Both the position numbers and the translations under genes were made by a program. From CAWEHT01 sp963808455 (lineage in GTDB: Bacteria > Chloroflexota > Anaerolineae > CG2-30-64-16): a DNA stretch of 17,922 bases. Below the pieces are notes generated by a model. It had not been told where the DNA came from and did not search any database. It saw only the letters and a program-made list of their open reading frames with translations. The stretch lies in NCBI GenBank assembly GCA_963808455.1, contig CAWEHT010000101.1:1-17922 (forward strand), written 5' to 3'. Shown here in pieces: positions 7,727 through 16,773 of the stretch; the stretch's first letter is position 1; each line of letters opens with the position of its first letter.

Positions 7727-9224
7727 CTACCCGCCGCAGATCGGCGATGCGCACAGGATAAGATCACGCGCTGCCTTGACCTCGTCCAGGCGCCGCATCG
7801 GTGCCCCGTGCGGGGCGGATTTCAGCAGATCAGGTTGCGTCCGCGCCTCGTCTGCGATTTGCAGCATCGTGCTGACAAAGCGGTCCAGCGTCTCTTTGCT
7901 TTCCGTCTCCGTCGGCTCGATCATCAGGGCCTCAGACACAATGAGTGGGAAATACACGGTCGGGGGATGGAAGTCATAGTCCATCAGCCGTTTGGCGATA
8001 TCCATGGTGTGCACGTCGGGAGCGCCGGGCAACACACCCTGGGCGACAAACTCGTGCATGCAGGTGCGTTCGCCATATGGCACCGGGTAAACCTGTTTCA
8101 GCCGGGCCTGCAGATAGTTGGCATTTAACACAGCATTCTCGCTCACGGCCCGCAACCCCTCGGCGCCTAGCATCTTGATATACGTGTAGGCCCTCACGAG
8201 CGCGGCAAAGTTTCCGTAGAAGCACTTGACGCGTCCAATCGAGTGCGCTGGCATCTCCCACCGTAGCAGGCTCTCCCGCAACTCAGCGCCACCAGCTTCG
8301 TCACCCATCGACTCCTCAGGGCCGACCACGATCGGTCCGGGCAGATAGGGCGCCAGCGCAGCGCGGGCACCCACTGCGCCAGCACCGGGACCACCGCCAC
8401 CATGCGGTACGGCGAAGGTCTTATGCAGGTTGAAATGCATGACGTCGAAGCCCAGGTCGCCCGGCTTCACAATGCCGAGGATGGCGTTGAAGTTGGCACC
8501 GTCACCGTAGACCAGCCCGCCAGCATCGTGCACCCACTTTACCACTTCCTCAAGGTGTTCATCGAAGAGGCCGAGGGTATTAGGGTTGGTCAGCATCAGC
8601 CCCACGAGGCGCGAGCAATACTGATCGCACATGGTGCGCAAAGCGCCGAGGTCCACATTGCCGCGGCTGTCGGATGGCAATTGGACTACTTTCAGGCCTG
8701 ACATCGAAGTCGTGGCTGGATTGGTTCCGTGAGCCGAGTCCGGGATGAGGATGACGTCACGCTCGCCGCCGCCGTGCTCGATCAGGTACTTGCGCATCAT
8801 CAGCACGCCGCTCAGCTCGCCGTGCGCGCCCGCAGCAGGTTGCAAGGAAACCCCCGCGAAGCCACCGATCTCCGCGAGCATTTCTTGCAGCTCGAGCATC
8901 AGCTCCATGGCACCCTGCGTGCTGGCCTCTGGCTGGAGCGGATGCAACGCCACGAATCCGGGCAGCCGGCACGCCACTTCGTTCACCTTAGGGTTATACT
9001 TCATGGTGCACGACCCCAACGGATAGAACCCGGAATCGACACCGTAATTCATCGATGAGAGATGCGTGAAGTGCCGCACCAAGTTCAACTTCTGCGACCT
9101 CCGGCAGCGGTACGTCATTACGTTCACAGCCTTCGGGTAGGGCTGCACGCGGCACATCCAGGGCCGGCAACTTCACCGCCGTGCGCCCAGCGCGGCGAAT
9201 TTCATAGATCAATGGCTCAGGCAC
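7727..9224 (-). CDS. gcvPB: Glycine dehydrogenase (decarboxylating) subunit 2, one frameshift
   Basis: With GcvPA this forms the P-protein, which decarboxylates glycine on pyridoxal phosphate and passes the aminomethyl group to the lipoyl arm of GcvH. Diagnostic segments are YPLGSCTMKYNPKVNE, IPDSAHGTNPATT, LVYGDGANFNAI and HFNLHKTFAVPHGGGGPG; the cofactor lysine of NLHKTF is at about residue 268 of the repaired protein. The first 48 codons (VPEPLIYEIRRAG to EVAEVEL) are in a different frame from the rest (VRHFTHLSSMNYG onward). Removing one G at about 9080 joins them into 498 residues, the usual length. The GTG start at 9224 has GGAGG 6 bases upstream and overlaps the end of gcvPA by 8 bases, so translation is coupled. 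The stop is TAG at 7727-7729. The single extra G looks like a sequencing error. Confidence 0.94.
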
Positions 9225-10596
9225 CGGCCACCTCCTCTTGCTGCAGCTCAACAACCTCTTGCAAGGCGTCTGCAAGCTCTTCGATCTCGGCCCTGCTGTT
9301 CAATTCCGTCACGCAAAGCAGCATATGGTTGGCAAGCGCTGGATAGTCCTGGCCCAGATCGTAACCGCCCACGATGCCATAATCGTCGAGCAAATGGGCG
9401 TTGACTTCGGAGACGGGCAGCGGGCACTCCAGGACAAACTCTTTGAAGAAGGGCCCGGCGCTGACTACACGATAACCAGGCAACTGTCCAACAAGATCGG
9501 CGGCGAAATGCGCCCGGTGATAGCAGAGCTCGGCGACTGTGCGCAGCCCATGCTTGCCCATGGCCGCCATATAGATGGCCGCGGCCAGCGCGTTCAACGC
9601 CTCATTGCTGCAAATGTTGCTGGAAGCCCGCTCACGTCGGATGTGCTGCTCACGCGTGCTCAACGTGAGCACAAAGCCGGGCTTGCCTTCGCTGTCCACC
9701 GTCCGCCCAACGATCCGCCCGGACGACTTGCGGACATCCTTCAACCTCATGGCAAAAAAACCCAGGTACGGCCCACCGAAGCTGATCGGGTTGCCAAGGG
9801 CCTGACCTTCACCGATAACGATGTCGGCGCCATATTGGCCGGGCGGCACGAACAGGCCCAGGCTGATCGGGTCCACGCTCACCACGACCACGGCGCCGCA
9901 GGCGTGCGCGGCATCCGCCAAAGCCTGCATCTCGGCAGGCGTATACAACCGGCCCAGGAAGTCAGGGTTCTGTACCAGAATGCAGGCCGTGGCATCGTCG
10001 CAGGCATGCGCCAGCGCTTCGAGGTCGAATAGCGGCAAGTCTTCGCCCGCGAACGAGAGGCCCATTCCCTGAGTGTAGGTGTGCACCACCTCCCGGTACT
10101 GCGGATGCACCGTCGGGCTCAACACGATACGCTCCCGCCGGCCGCTCGCGATTTGAAGGGCCATGATCACTGCTTCGGCGGCAGCGGTGCCGCCGTCGTA
10201 GTGCGACACATTCGCCACTTCCATGCCGGTCAAGGCCACGATCATGGTCTGATATTCAAAATGGGCCTGCAATGTCCCTTGACTGATCTCCGGCTGGTAT
10301 GGCGTGTATGCGGTGAAAAACTCGGAACGTTGAAGCAGGAAGTCCACCACGCTTGGCACAAAGTGATTGTAAGCACCGGCGCCCAGGAATGACGCCACTT
10401 CCTGGAAGTGATCGTTTTCGCCGGCCAGCGCGCGCAGTTCGTCCAGGACCTCGATCTCGGACAATGCAGGTGGCAGAATCAGCTCCGGGAATCGCTTGCG
10501 CTCGGGCACATCGCGGAACAGTTCTCGGACCGTCTGGCACCCGACAACTTTCAGCATCTCTTCCCGGTCAACGTCAGAATTGGGGATGAAATCCAT
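9217..10596 (-). CDS. gcvPA: Glycine dehydrogenase (decarboxylating) subunit 1
   Basis: This is the first half of the two-subunit P-protein of the glycine cleavage system, which works with GcvPB in the cytoplasm. The 459-residue sequence is intact. It begins MDFIPNSDVDREEML, then shows FLGAGAYNHFVPSVV, FFTAYTPYQPEISQGTLQ, FEYQTMIVALTGMEVAN, SHYDGGTAAAEA, IGEGQALGNPISFGGPYLG and REQHIRREKA-like REQHIRRERA followed by SSNICSNEAL, all typical of GcvPA. The ATG at 10596 is preferred because GGAG lies 8 bases upstream; the frame opens two codons earlier at a TTG. It follows gcvH by 20 bases and overlaps gcvPB by 8 bases, so the three are one operon. The catalytic lysine is in the other subunit, as expected for the split form. 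Confidence 0.96.
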   Translation of the reverse strand: MDFIPNSDVDREEMLKVVGCQTVRELFRDVPERKRFPELILPPALSEIEVLDELRALAGENDHFQEVASFLGAGAYNHFVPSVVDFLLQRSEFFTAYTPYQPEISQGTLQAHFEYQTMIVALTGMEVANVSHYDGGTAAAEAVIMALQIASGRRERIVLSPTVHPQYREVVHTYTQGMGLSFAGEDLPLFDLEALAHACDDATACILVQNPDFLGRLYTPAEMQALADAAHACGAVVVVSVDPISLGLFVPPGQYGADIVIGEGQALGNPISFGGPYLGFFAMRLKDVRKSSGRIVGRTVDSEGKPGFVLTLSTREQHIRRERASSNICSNEALNALAAAIYMAAMGKHGLRTVAELCYHRAHFAADLVGQLPGYRVVSAGPFFKEFVLECPLPVSEVNAHLLDDYGIVGGYDLGQDYPALANHMLLCVTELNSRAEIEELADALQEVVELQQEEVAGA

Positions 10597-10616
10597 GGTC
10601 AAGTCTCCGTAAGGGT

Positions 10617-11024
10617 CTAGTGCTCGCCCTTTTCTTCTTCCTGGCGCACAAAGCTTTCGTAGGCAGAGGCATCCATCAGGCCAGCCAGCTCGTCGGGGTC
10701 GCTGGGCTTAACCTTGACTAGCCATGCTTTCCCATACGGATCCTCATTCACCCACTCCGGGTTCGCTTCGAGGGCCGTGTTCACCGCGACGACTTCGCCG
10801 GTGATCGGGGAGTTGGCATCCTCCGACGCTTTGACCGATTCCACCGTGCCAAGAGCCTGGCCCGTTGTCACCGTATCCCCTTCTGAAGGCAGCTCGACGT
10901 ACACGACGTCCGACAGCAAATGCTGCGCGTAGTCGCTGATGCCGACGATGGCAATGTCGCCTTCCATCCTTACCCATTCGTGCGTGTTGGTGTACCTCGC
11001 CTGTGGGTGAAAACTGTAGTCCAT
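10617..11024 (-). CDS. gcvH: Glycine cleavage system H protein
   Basis: GcvH is the lipoyl carrier that shuttles the aminomethyl group between the P- and T-proteins. The 135-residue sequence shows THEWVR near the N-terminus, GISDYAQHLLSDVVYVELP, and the lipoylation site GTVESVKASEDANSP with Lys65; NPEWVNEDPYGKAWL and the acidic tail complete the family pattern. The ATG at 11024 follows GGAGG by 4 bases. The frame is open upstream to 11132, but that part spans the promoter. It is the first gene of gcvH-gcvPA-gcvPB. No gcvT or lpd is in the window, so the T- and L-proteins must be encoded elsewhere if the system is complete. The leader is about 54 bases, too short for a glycine riboswitch. Confidence 0.96.
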   Translation of the reverse strand: MDYSFHPQARYTNTHEWVRMEGDIAIVGISDYAQHLLSDVVYVELPSEGDTVTTGQALGTVESVKASEDANSPITGEVVAVNTALEANPEWVNEDPYGKAWLVKVKPSDPDELAGLMDASAYESFVRQEEEKGEH

Positions 11025-11085
11025 GCTCCCTCCGGTCTGCGGGTTGGTTAGAGTCAGCTGAAACCCTGGAACTAGATTCCGGTGG

Positions 11086-11114
11086 AATGTAACATGGCAC
11101 CACAGCCTTGTCAA
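11086..11114 (-). promoter_or_regulatory. Sigma-70-type promoter of the gcv operon
   Basis: On the minus strand TTGACA (11114-11109), an exact 17-base spacer and TACATT (11091-11086) lie before gcvH, predicting a start near 11079. The -35 region is close to the -10 box of the divergent MEMO gene (11135-11140), so the two promoters could influence each other. Confidence 0.7.
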
Positions 11115-11134
11115 TTGAGTTGCCTGACCCATGG

Positions 11135-11140
11135 TATAAT
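11135..11140 (+). promoter_or_regulatory. -10 box directly upstream of the MEMO-family gene
   Basis: A perfect TATAAT lies 9 bases before the ATG at 11150. No ribosome binding site fits between them, so the transcript would be nearly leaderless. The -35 is unclear: TTGAGT (11115-11120) gives only a 14-base spacer and TTGTCA (11108-11113) gives 21. Confidence 0.5.
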
Positions 11141-11149
11141 TGGCTCATC

Positions 11150-12574
11150 ATGGATACGATCCACAGTGAGGGTGAGAACCCCTCCCAGCGGCCCGAGGCA
11201 GCCACGGCCCTGCCCAAGCTGCGCCTGGTGGAACCGCAGCTCGCAACTCAGGGCAACCGGCAGTTGCTTGTGCTGCGCGATCCGTTGCAGGTCAGCGACA
11301 AGGTCGTGGCTCTGCCTTACGAACTTGCTCCCTTGCTGCCACTCTGCGACGGGACGAGGAGCGCTGCCCAGCTTCAGCTCGCGTTCAACCTCCGCCATCC
11401 CTACAGCATCAGCCTGGAGCTTGTTGAACGTTTGCTCGCCGTCTGCGACGAAGCCCTGTTGCTGGACAATGCTCGCTTCCACACCGCCCAGAGGCGACTC
11501 CTTGCCGAGTACCGCGATGGCCCATACCGCAGGCCGGCGCTTGCCGGCCTGTCCTATTCGGCGGATGCTACGGAGCTGGCCCTGGATTTCGCCCGCTACC
11601 AGGGAACGTCCGCGCCGGATGTCGGGCTCCGGAAGAATGGCACGGGTGCCGAGCCCGACGCATCTTCGCCAGGAGAAGTGCCAGCGACAATTGCGACCGT
11701 GCGTAACCCTGTCCCAGCTGGCCAGGTGGGTAACTCCGTTGGCCCTCTTGAGTCACACCCCGCGACCGAGAAGAGCTCATCAGCGGCCTCGGTGGTGATC
11801 AGCCCGCACATCGACTACCAGCGCGGCGGGCCCGTTTATGGTGCTGTGTGGCAGGCAGCCGCGCGGGCGGTGCGCCGGGCCGATGTGGCCGTGGTGTTCG
11901 GTACCGATCACTACGGCGGACAGGGCGAACTCACCCTGACCCGGCAAAGCTACGCTACGCCCTTCGGCCTGCTGCCCACGCCGATTGAGATCGTGGATAG
12001 CTCGCGCAAGCCATCGGCCCTGAGCGCGCCTTTGGCAGCGAATTGCATCACCGGACGGAGCATGCCATAGAGCTGGCCATCACCTGGCTGCACTACGTGC
12101 GCCGCGACCTGCCGTCCCTCCCCGTAGTGCCCGTGCTGACCGGCTCCTTCCACCACTTCGTGCAAGGCCGGGGGAGCCCGGGAACCGATCCTGCGATCTC
12201 GGCGTTCCTTCATACGCTGCACGAGCTTGTCGATGGGCTAAACATCCTCATAGTGGCCGGGGCGGAATCTCTCACATGTCGGGCCAGCGTTCGACGGTGC
12301 CGGCCAAGGCCCCACCGAACGTGCCCTCGTAGAGGCGGCCGACCACGCGCTCATGGATAGCATGTGCCAGTGCGATGCAGCCGGCTTCTTCGACGCCGTC
12401 CGTCGAGAGGGCGACCGCTTCAACGTTTGCGGCCTGTCGCCGATCTATCTGGCATTGCGCTTCGCGGCCATGGTAAGCCCCGACTTCCGCGGGCGCCAAA
12501 TCGCCTACACGACCTGCCCGGCCGACGAGGTTGGGCAATCTTTTGTATCCATCTGCGGCGTGTTGGTCGAGTAG
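11150..12574 (+). CDS. MEMO-family (AmmeMemoRadiSam system protein B-like) protein with extra N-terminal domain, two frameshifts
   Basis: The C-terminal ~280 residues belong to the MEMO1/AmmeMemoRadiSam B family, related in fold to class III extradiol dioxygenases. Four residues matching the human MEMO1 metal site (from memory) are visible: His in ISPHIDYQRGG, His in GTDHYGG, His in LSHVGPAF and Cys in NVCGLSPIYLAL. The N-terminal ~150 residues (VLRDPLQVSDKVVALPYE; LLPLCDGTRSAAQLQ) look like a small winged-helix, PqqD-like domain. A linker of ~65 low-complexity residues (about 11600-11790) precedes the MEMO domain. The frame breaks near 12000 (one base missing after IVD) and near 12267 (extra A; removing it gives LIVAGADLSHVG). 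The repaired protein has about 474 residues. The ATG at 11150 follows a TATAAT box directly. The next gene starts 5 bases after the stop. The partner radical-SAM and AMMECR1 genes of the named system are not in the window, so its job here is open. Confidence 0.86.
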
Positions 12575-12579
12575 CCGGC

Positions 12580-13233
12580 ATGTTCCAAGCAGCCAGTGGG
12601 CCCGAACGTATCTTGTGGATCATCCTGATTGCCCTGGTTGCTTGCTACCTCTTGGGAAGCTTCATCAACCGGCGTCTTGGTCAGAGCGTTGGGCGCTGGC
12701 TGCAGGCTGGGCTGGGCAAGCTGGGTGGGCGCCCTGCGTGGCAAATCAAACACAGCGCCGGCGCCAGCGCCAGAGTGACCATCAGCGACGCCGCCGCGCC
12801 GTTTCACGATGTTGAAATCACTTATGCTTTGCTGACACGCGAGCTGCCACCGCTTTGGAGCTATGAGATCCTGACCGGTCGATCCGACACACTGGCCATC
12901 CGGGCTGTGCTCAACGGTCAGCCGGCCGGCGAGATCGAGGTGCTTCCGCTCAGCGGGCCGCTACGCCGGAAGCTCGATCAAGCGGCCGCCGGCGCGCCGT
13001 GGAGCTGGCAAGCCGGCCCTGCGGGGCTAGGGCTGGCCACGCGCGGAGCTTCGGACTCCCGGCTGGTGGCGGCCGTGCTACGTTTCCTGAAAGGTTATGG
13101 GCCGCACGTCCAGCGATTGTCGCTGCGGGCGCGGAAGCCACACCTGGTCCTTTTCCTCCGTCTGGGCAGGCTGCGAGGCGCACCCGCGGCGGGCCTGTTC
13201 CAGGCACTGCGAGATTTAGGCAAGGTGGCCTGA
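12580..13233 (+). CDS. Hypothetical protein with N-terminal membrane anchor
   Basis: This 217-residue protein is not one I recognise. Residues ~11-28 (ILWIILIALVACYLLGSF) form one hydrophobic segment followed by basic residues (NRRLGQ), fitting a signal anchor. The remaining ~185 residues are mixed alpha/beta with no cysteine pairs or obvious catalytic motif: VTISDAAAPFHDVEITYALL, PPLWSYEILTGRSDTLAIRA and, towards the end, a basic stretch VQRLSLRARKPHLVLFLRLG. The ATG at 12580 is 5 bases after the MEMO-family stop and 40 bases of spacing separate its end from the DUF72 gene, so it probably belongs to the same operon. The frame is open further upstream only as a shadow of the preceding gene. 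Real gene status is supported by spacing and codon use like its neighbours. Confidence 0.72.
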   Translation: MFQAASGPERILWIILIALVACYLLGSFINRRLGQSVGRWLQAGLGKLGGRPAWQIKHSAGASARVTISDAAAPFHDVEITYALLTRELPPLWSYEILTGRSDTLAIRAVLNGQPAGEIEVLPLSGPLRRKLDQAAAGAPWSWQAGPAGLGLATRGASDSRLVAAVLRFLKGYGPHVQRLSLRARKPHLVLFLRLGRLRGAPAAGLFQALRDLGKVA

Positions 13234-13273
13234 CCCGGGCAGAGCAGGTGGGGTCCATCGACCGCGAGGGCAT

Positions 13274-14041
13274 GTGATCCGGATCGGAACTTCGGGATTC
13301 TCATACGACGACTGGGTAGGTATCGTTTATCCACCAGAGCTGCCGGCGCGCGAGCAATTGACGTTCTACGCCCGGCAGTTCTCGACGGTCGAAATGAACG
13401 TCACCTACTACCGGGTCCCGAGCCTGCAGACGGTAGCCGGCTGGGCCCGGAAAACGCCTCCCGACTTTTTGTTCTCGGTAAAGGCCCACCAGGGACTGAC
13501 GCACGAGCGGACCGCCCCCGATTTCTCCGGCTTCGTGAAGGCCCTGAGCCCTCTGCAAGAAGCCGGGAAGTTGGGCTGTGTCCTGGCCCAATTCCCCTAC
13601 TCGTTTCATCCCGGCCCAGAAGGCGAGAGCTACCTGCGGCGCCTCCGCGAGGGCCTCGCCGGGCTGCCGGTCGTCGTAGAGCTGCGCAATGCCGCCTGGC
13701 TCCGGGAGCCGACCTTTGCCCTTCTGCGCGACTTGCAGCTTGGCTATTGCTGCGTTGATGAACCTCGACTCAAGGGCCTGCTGCCTTCGATCGCCGTGGC
13801 CACCGGCCCGGTGGCCTACGCCCGCTTTCACGGGCGCAATGCTGCCAAGTGGTACGCTCACGAAGAAGCCTGGGAGCGTTACAACTACGCCTACTCCGCT
13901 GCGGAGCTACAGGAGTGGGTGCCGAAAGTCAGGCAACTCGAACAGGCTGCGGAGACAACCCTGGTCTATTTCAACAATCACTACAGCGGTCAGTCGGTGC
14001 AGGGCGCTCGCGACCTCCAACAGCTTCTCCTCGCGTCATGA
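13274..14041 (+). CDS. DUF72 (YecE family) protein
   Basis: DUF72 proteins adopt a TIM-barrel fold; their biochemical role is unsettled. The 255-residue sequence starts IRIGTSGFSYDDW, the family's hallmark. It continues with LTFYARQFSTVEMNVTYYRVP, PPDFLFSVKAHQGLTHE, CVLAQFPYSFHP, VVVELRNAAWL and AYARFHGRNAAKWY, and closes with the conserved TLVYFNNHYSGQSVQGA. The GTG at 13274 is preceded by GAGGG 3 bases upstream and is the only start that begins at the conserved motif. The stop TGA lies in ATGATG, overlapping the likely start of the glycosyltransferase downstream. The gene is complete and unbroken, at the normal family length. Its place between a membrane-anchored protein and a glycosyltransferase does not reveal a function. 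Confidence 0.93.
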   Translation: MIRIGTSGFSYDDWVGIVYPPELPAREQLTFYARQFSTVEMNVTYYRVPSLQTVAGWARKTPPDFLFSVKAHQGLTHERTAPDFSGFVKALSPLQEAGKLGCVLAQFPYSFHPGPEGESYLRRLREGLAGLPVVVELRNAAWLREPTFALLRDLQLGYCCVDEPRLKGLLPSIAVATGPVAYARFHGRNAAKWYAHEEAWERYNYAYSAAELQEWVPKVRQLEQAAETTLVYFNNHYSGQSVQGARDLQQLLLAS

Positions 14042-16715
14042 TGGAAGGACAGCGCTCACAACACGATCGGCCAAAGCTCCTTCCACAGGGTACGCAACCT
14101 CCCGCTAGCGCGCGGCCCCTTCAGCGCCGGCCCCGGCGCACTACCTGGGACAGGCGCTGATTGCAGCGAAGGGAGGCTCACTCCCGATCCTGCTGATCTT
14201 GCTGGCCGGGGTGGCCCTCCGCGTTTTCCGGCTCGGCGCAGGCAGCCTCTGGTACGATGAGACGGTGAGCGTTTACCTGGCGGGCAGCCCGGTGGCCGAT
14301 CTCCTCAAGCACACGGCAGGCGACATCCACCCGCCCGGCTACTATCTCCTTCTGCGAGGTTGGTTGATGCTGGCCGGATATCCGACCGGGCACGCCGACC
14401 CATATGGCCATGGCCTGGAGTTCGCCTCCGCGTTCTTATCCTTCTTTTTCGGCATCCTGATCATCGCACTCGTCTACGCTCTCGCCGGGCGGCTTTTGAC
14501 CCACGCGGCCGGCTTGCTCGCGGCTGGCCTGGTGGCCGCCAGCCCTTATCAGCTTTGGTACAGCCAGGAAGTGCGCATGTACACGGTCGGCGCGGTGCTG
14601 GGCACCCTGACGCTCTACGCCCTCTGGCGGGCAACCGAGACGCGCCAGCCGGGCCAACGCGCCGCCGCCTCGGTCTGGTGGGCAACCTACGCGCTGGCAG
14701 CGGCTCTTGGCCTTTACACGCTCTACTATTTCGTGTTCCTGCTTGTCCCCCTCGACCTGTGGGCTCTGGCGCGCATTGCGTCCAAGCGAGATCGGCATAG
14801 CCATCCCGGCCAGTCACTGCGCTGGTTGGGGGTGGCGAACCTCCTTGCGCTGCTACTTTTTGGGCCGTGGTTGCCCGTGGCCTGGCGCCAGGCCACGATG
14901 CCCCCGGTCCCGCCCTGGCGGGGCGCCGTAGCGGTTGGTGAGGCGCTGCGCACCAGTTGGGAAGCTCTGGTGGCAGGGCAATCGACGCCGGGCTGGCTCT
15001 GGCCGTCCCTGCTCATCTTCGCGCCGCTGTACGCGCTGGGCCTGGCCTGCCTTGGCCCTGGCCAGGCAGGTCGCCGCGGCTCAACCCGCCCCAGCACCCT
15101 GCCGGCGCTGGAAGACGAAAGCATAGCGGCCCGCTTCGTAAGCGCCGCCGGTTCGGCTGCCGGCCTGCTATTTCTGGCGACCTTTGGCTCACTGGCCCTA
15201 ATCCTGTGGGTGTCTGCCATCACACCCCTCTTCAACGTGCGTTACGTGTTCACGTATAGCCCGGCTTTCTATATCCCGCTCGCAGCCGGCCTGGGTTGGC
15301 TCTGGGCACGTCGGAAGCCACTGGCCCTGATCTGCGCGGCCGCCTGGGCAGTGGCCGCGGCGGCTACCGCCCAGGCCTATTGGACTGATCCAGCCTACGT
15401 GAAGGACGACCATCGCGCCGCAGTCGCTTCGCTCGAAGCGCAGTGGCGCCCCGGAGACGTTGTGCTGGTCAACGCCGGCTATGCGTACACCGCGCTGTCC
15501 ATCTACTGGCAGGGTGCCATCGCCTTTCGCGGCCGCCTCACCGGCAGCCTGCCGACGCCGCGCTCCGACACAGCTCTCGTAATGGTCACAACGGGCAGCA
15601 TCGGCGGAAGTGCCAACCTTGGCTGGGGCGATCCGCGTTCCGATTTCTTCCCCGTGCCGGCGGGCGCTGCACAGAGCCGGATCGACGAGCTTTACAAGCG
15701 GTTCTCTCGTGTCTGGCAATACCGCATCTATGATACCGTCACCGACCCAGAGGGGGTGGAGCGCGCAGCGCTCGAAGGCCGCGGGCAGATGTTTGAGAAC
15801 GAAGTGTACGTCGGCGACGCTTTCCTGCGTCTGCAAGGCTTCACGCCACGCGCGGGGGCTCCCGTTCTGCCGGCGGCCGACGTGCTGACCTCGGGTGCCC
15901 TGGAAATGAGCTACTCCCCCATGACGCTGACGGCCCCCAGCGGTTCGACCATTTATCCGGCTGTGCAGTGGCTCGCCAGGCAGCCGTTGACGTGCACCCT
16001 GGCAACCTCGGTGCGGCTGGTCACCTCTGCCGGGACCATCTGGGCGCAGCCGCCGGATCAGAGGCCAGCAGGGCCTCTGTTCGGCAGCGAAAGCTGGCCG
16101 CCCGGCATCTGGCAACGCCAGCCGCTGGCGCTCCCCATCCCCGAAGGCACACCGCCGGGCACCTATGACATCCGCTTGGTCTCTTACGACGCGGCATCGG
16201 GCCGAACGTTCCCGATGGTGGGAGAACTGGCCGATCAGGCAGGCGCCAACGTGGCGGGGCTGCTTCTCGGGCGTGTTGAGGTGACGCTGCCAGACCCGCC
16301 GCCCGCCCTCAGGCCGTCGCTCGCAAGCTTCGGGCCTCTCGCGCTCCTGACAGCCACCAGCCCGGCCGGAGCCGTGGCGCCGGGCGACTCGGTGCCCGTT
16401 CAGATACTGTGGCAGGCAGTCGTCGCCCCGGGCCAGCCGTACGTGACAGTGCTGCAGCTGCTGGATGGCCAGGGGAATGTTGTCGCTGGGCTCGAATCCG
16501 AGCCTCTCGGCGGGAGCTACCCGGTCGAAAGATGGGCCGCCCATGCAATCCTGCGCGACCAGCTTGTGCTGGACGTCCCGAACACTCTCGCAGCGGGAAG
16601 CTACCGCCTGATCCTCGGGCTCTATCGCGCTGCCGATCGCGTCCGCCTGACCACGCGCGCCGGGCTTCTTGGGACTTCAGATCACTTTCAGATCAAGACC
16701 ATCCAGGTCCGCTAA
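14041..16715 (+). CDS. GT-C (PMT/ArnT-like, GT39/GT83 type) glycosyltransferase, probable frameshift near the start
   Basis: This is a polytopic membrane transferase that would move a sugar from a lipid carrier to an envelope acceptor. After the first membrane helix (LPILLILLAGVALRVFRLG) comes the GT-C catalytic loop with the acidic pair in SLWYDETVSVYLA, and then HPPGYYLLLRGW. About ten more hydrophobic segments follow, including the conserved FNVRYVFTYSPAFYIPLAAG. A C-terminal outer region of ~400 residues contains YPAVQWLARQPL and two beta-rich stretches (GTYDIRLVSYDA; GSYRLILGLYRA) that look like repeated immunoglobulin-like folds. The catalytic frame has no ATG/GTG upstream of the first helix and is closed at 14106. 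An ATG at 14038/14041, overlapping the DUF72 stop, opens a hydrophilic tail (MEGQRSQHDRPK) that needs one frame change near 14130 to join. Thus start and tail are inference; the transferase itself is clear. Confidence 0.87.
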
Positions 16716-16722
16716 ATGCGAA

Positions 16723-16745
16723 GGGGCGGGCATGATGCCCGCCCC
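16723..16745. terminator. Perfect hairpin between the glycosyltransferase and the SRP RNA gene
   Basis: An 11-base arm, GGGGCGGGCAT (16723-16733), and its exact complement ATGCCCGCCCC (16735-16745) flank a single G. It lies 8 bases after the glycosyltransferase stop and 29 bases beyond the SRP RNA 3' end on the opposite strand, so it could stop transcription from both sides. No T tract follows on either strand, so it is not a classical intrinsic terminator. Confidence 0.5.
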
Positions 16746-16773
16746 CCGTGCCTTGACCGGCCCCAATGATGAC

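Noticed and set aside
7418..8128. Plus-strand reading frame covering the 7.4-7.7 kb gap
   Set aside because: Most of it is antisense to gcvPB, its sequence is shadow-like, and it has no ribosome binding site.
11025..11080. Glycine riboswitch ahead of gcvH
   Set aside because: The promoter predicts a leader of only ~54 bases, too short for a glycine aptamer, and no conserved aptamer core is visible.
15198..16544. Long minus-strand reading frame of 448 codons
   Set aside because: Antisense shadow of the glycosyltransferase, Arg/His/Gly-rich with no domain; the plus-strand product is clearly real.
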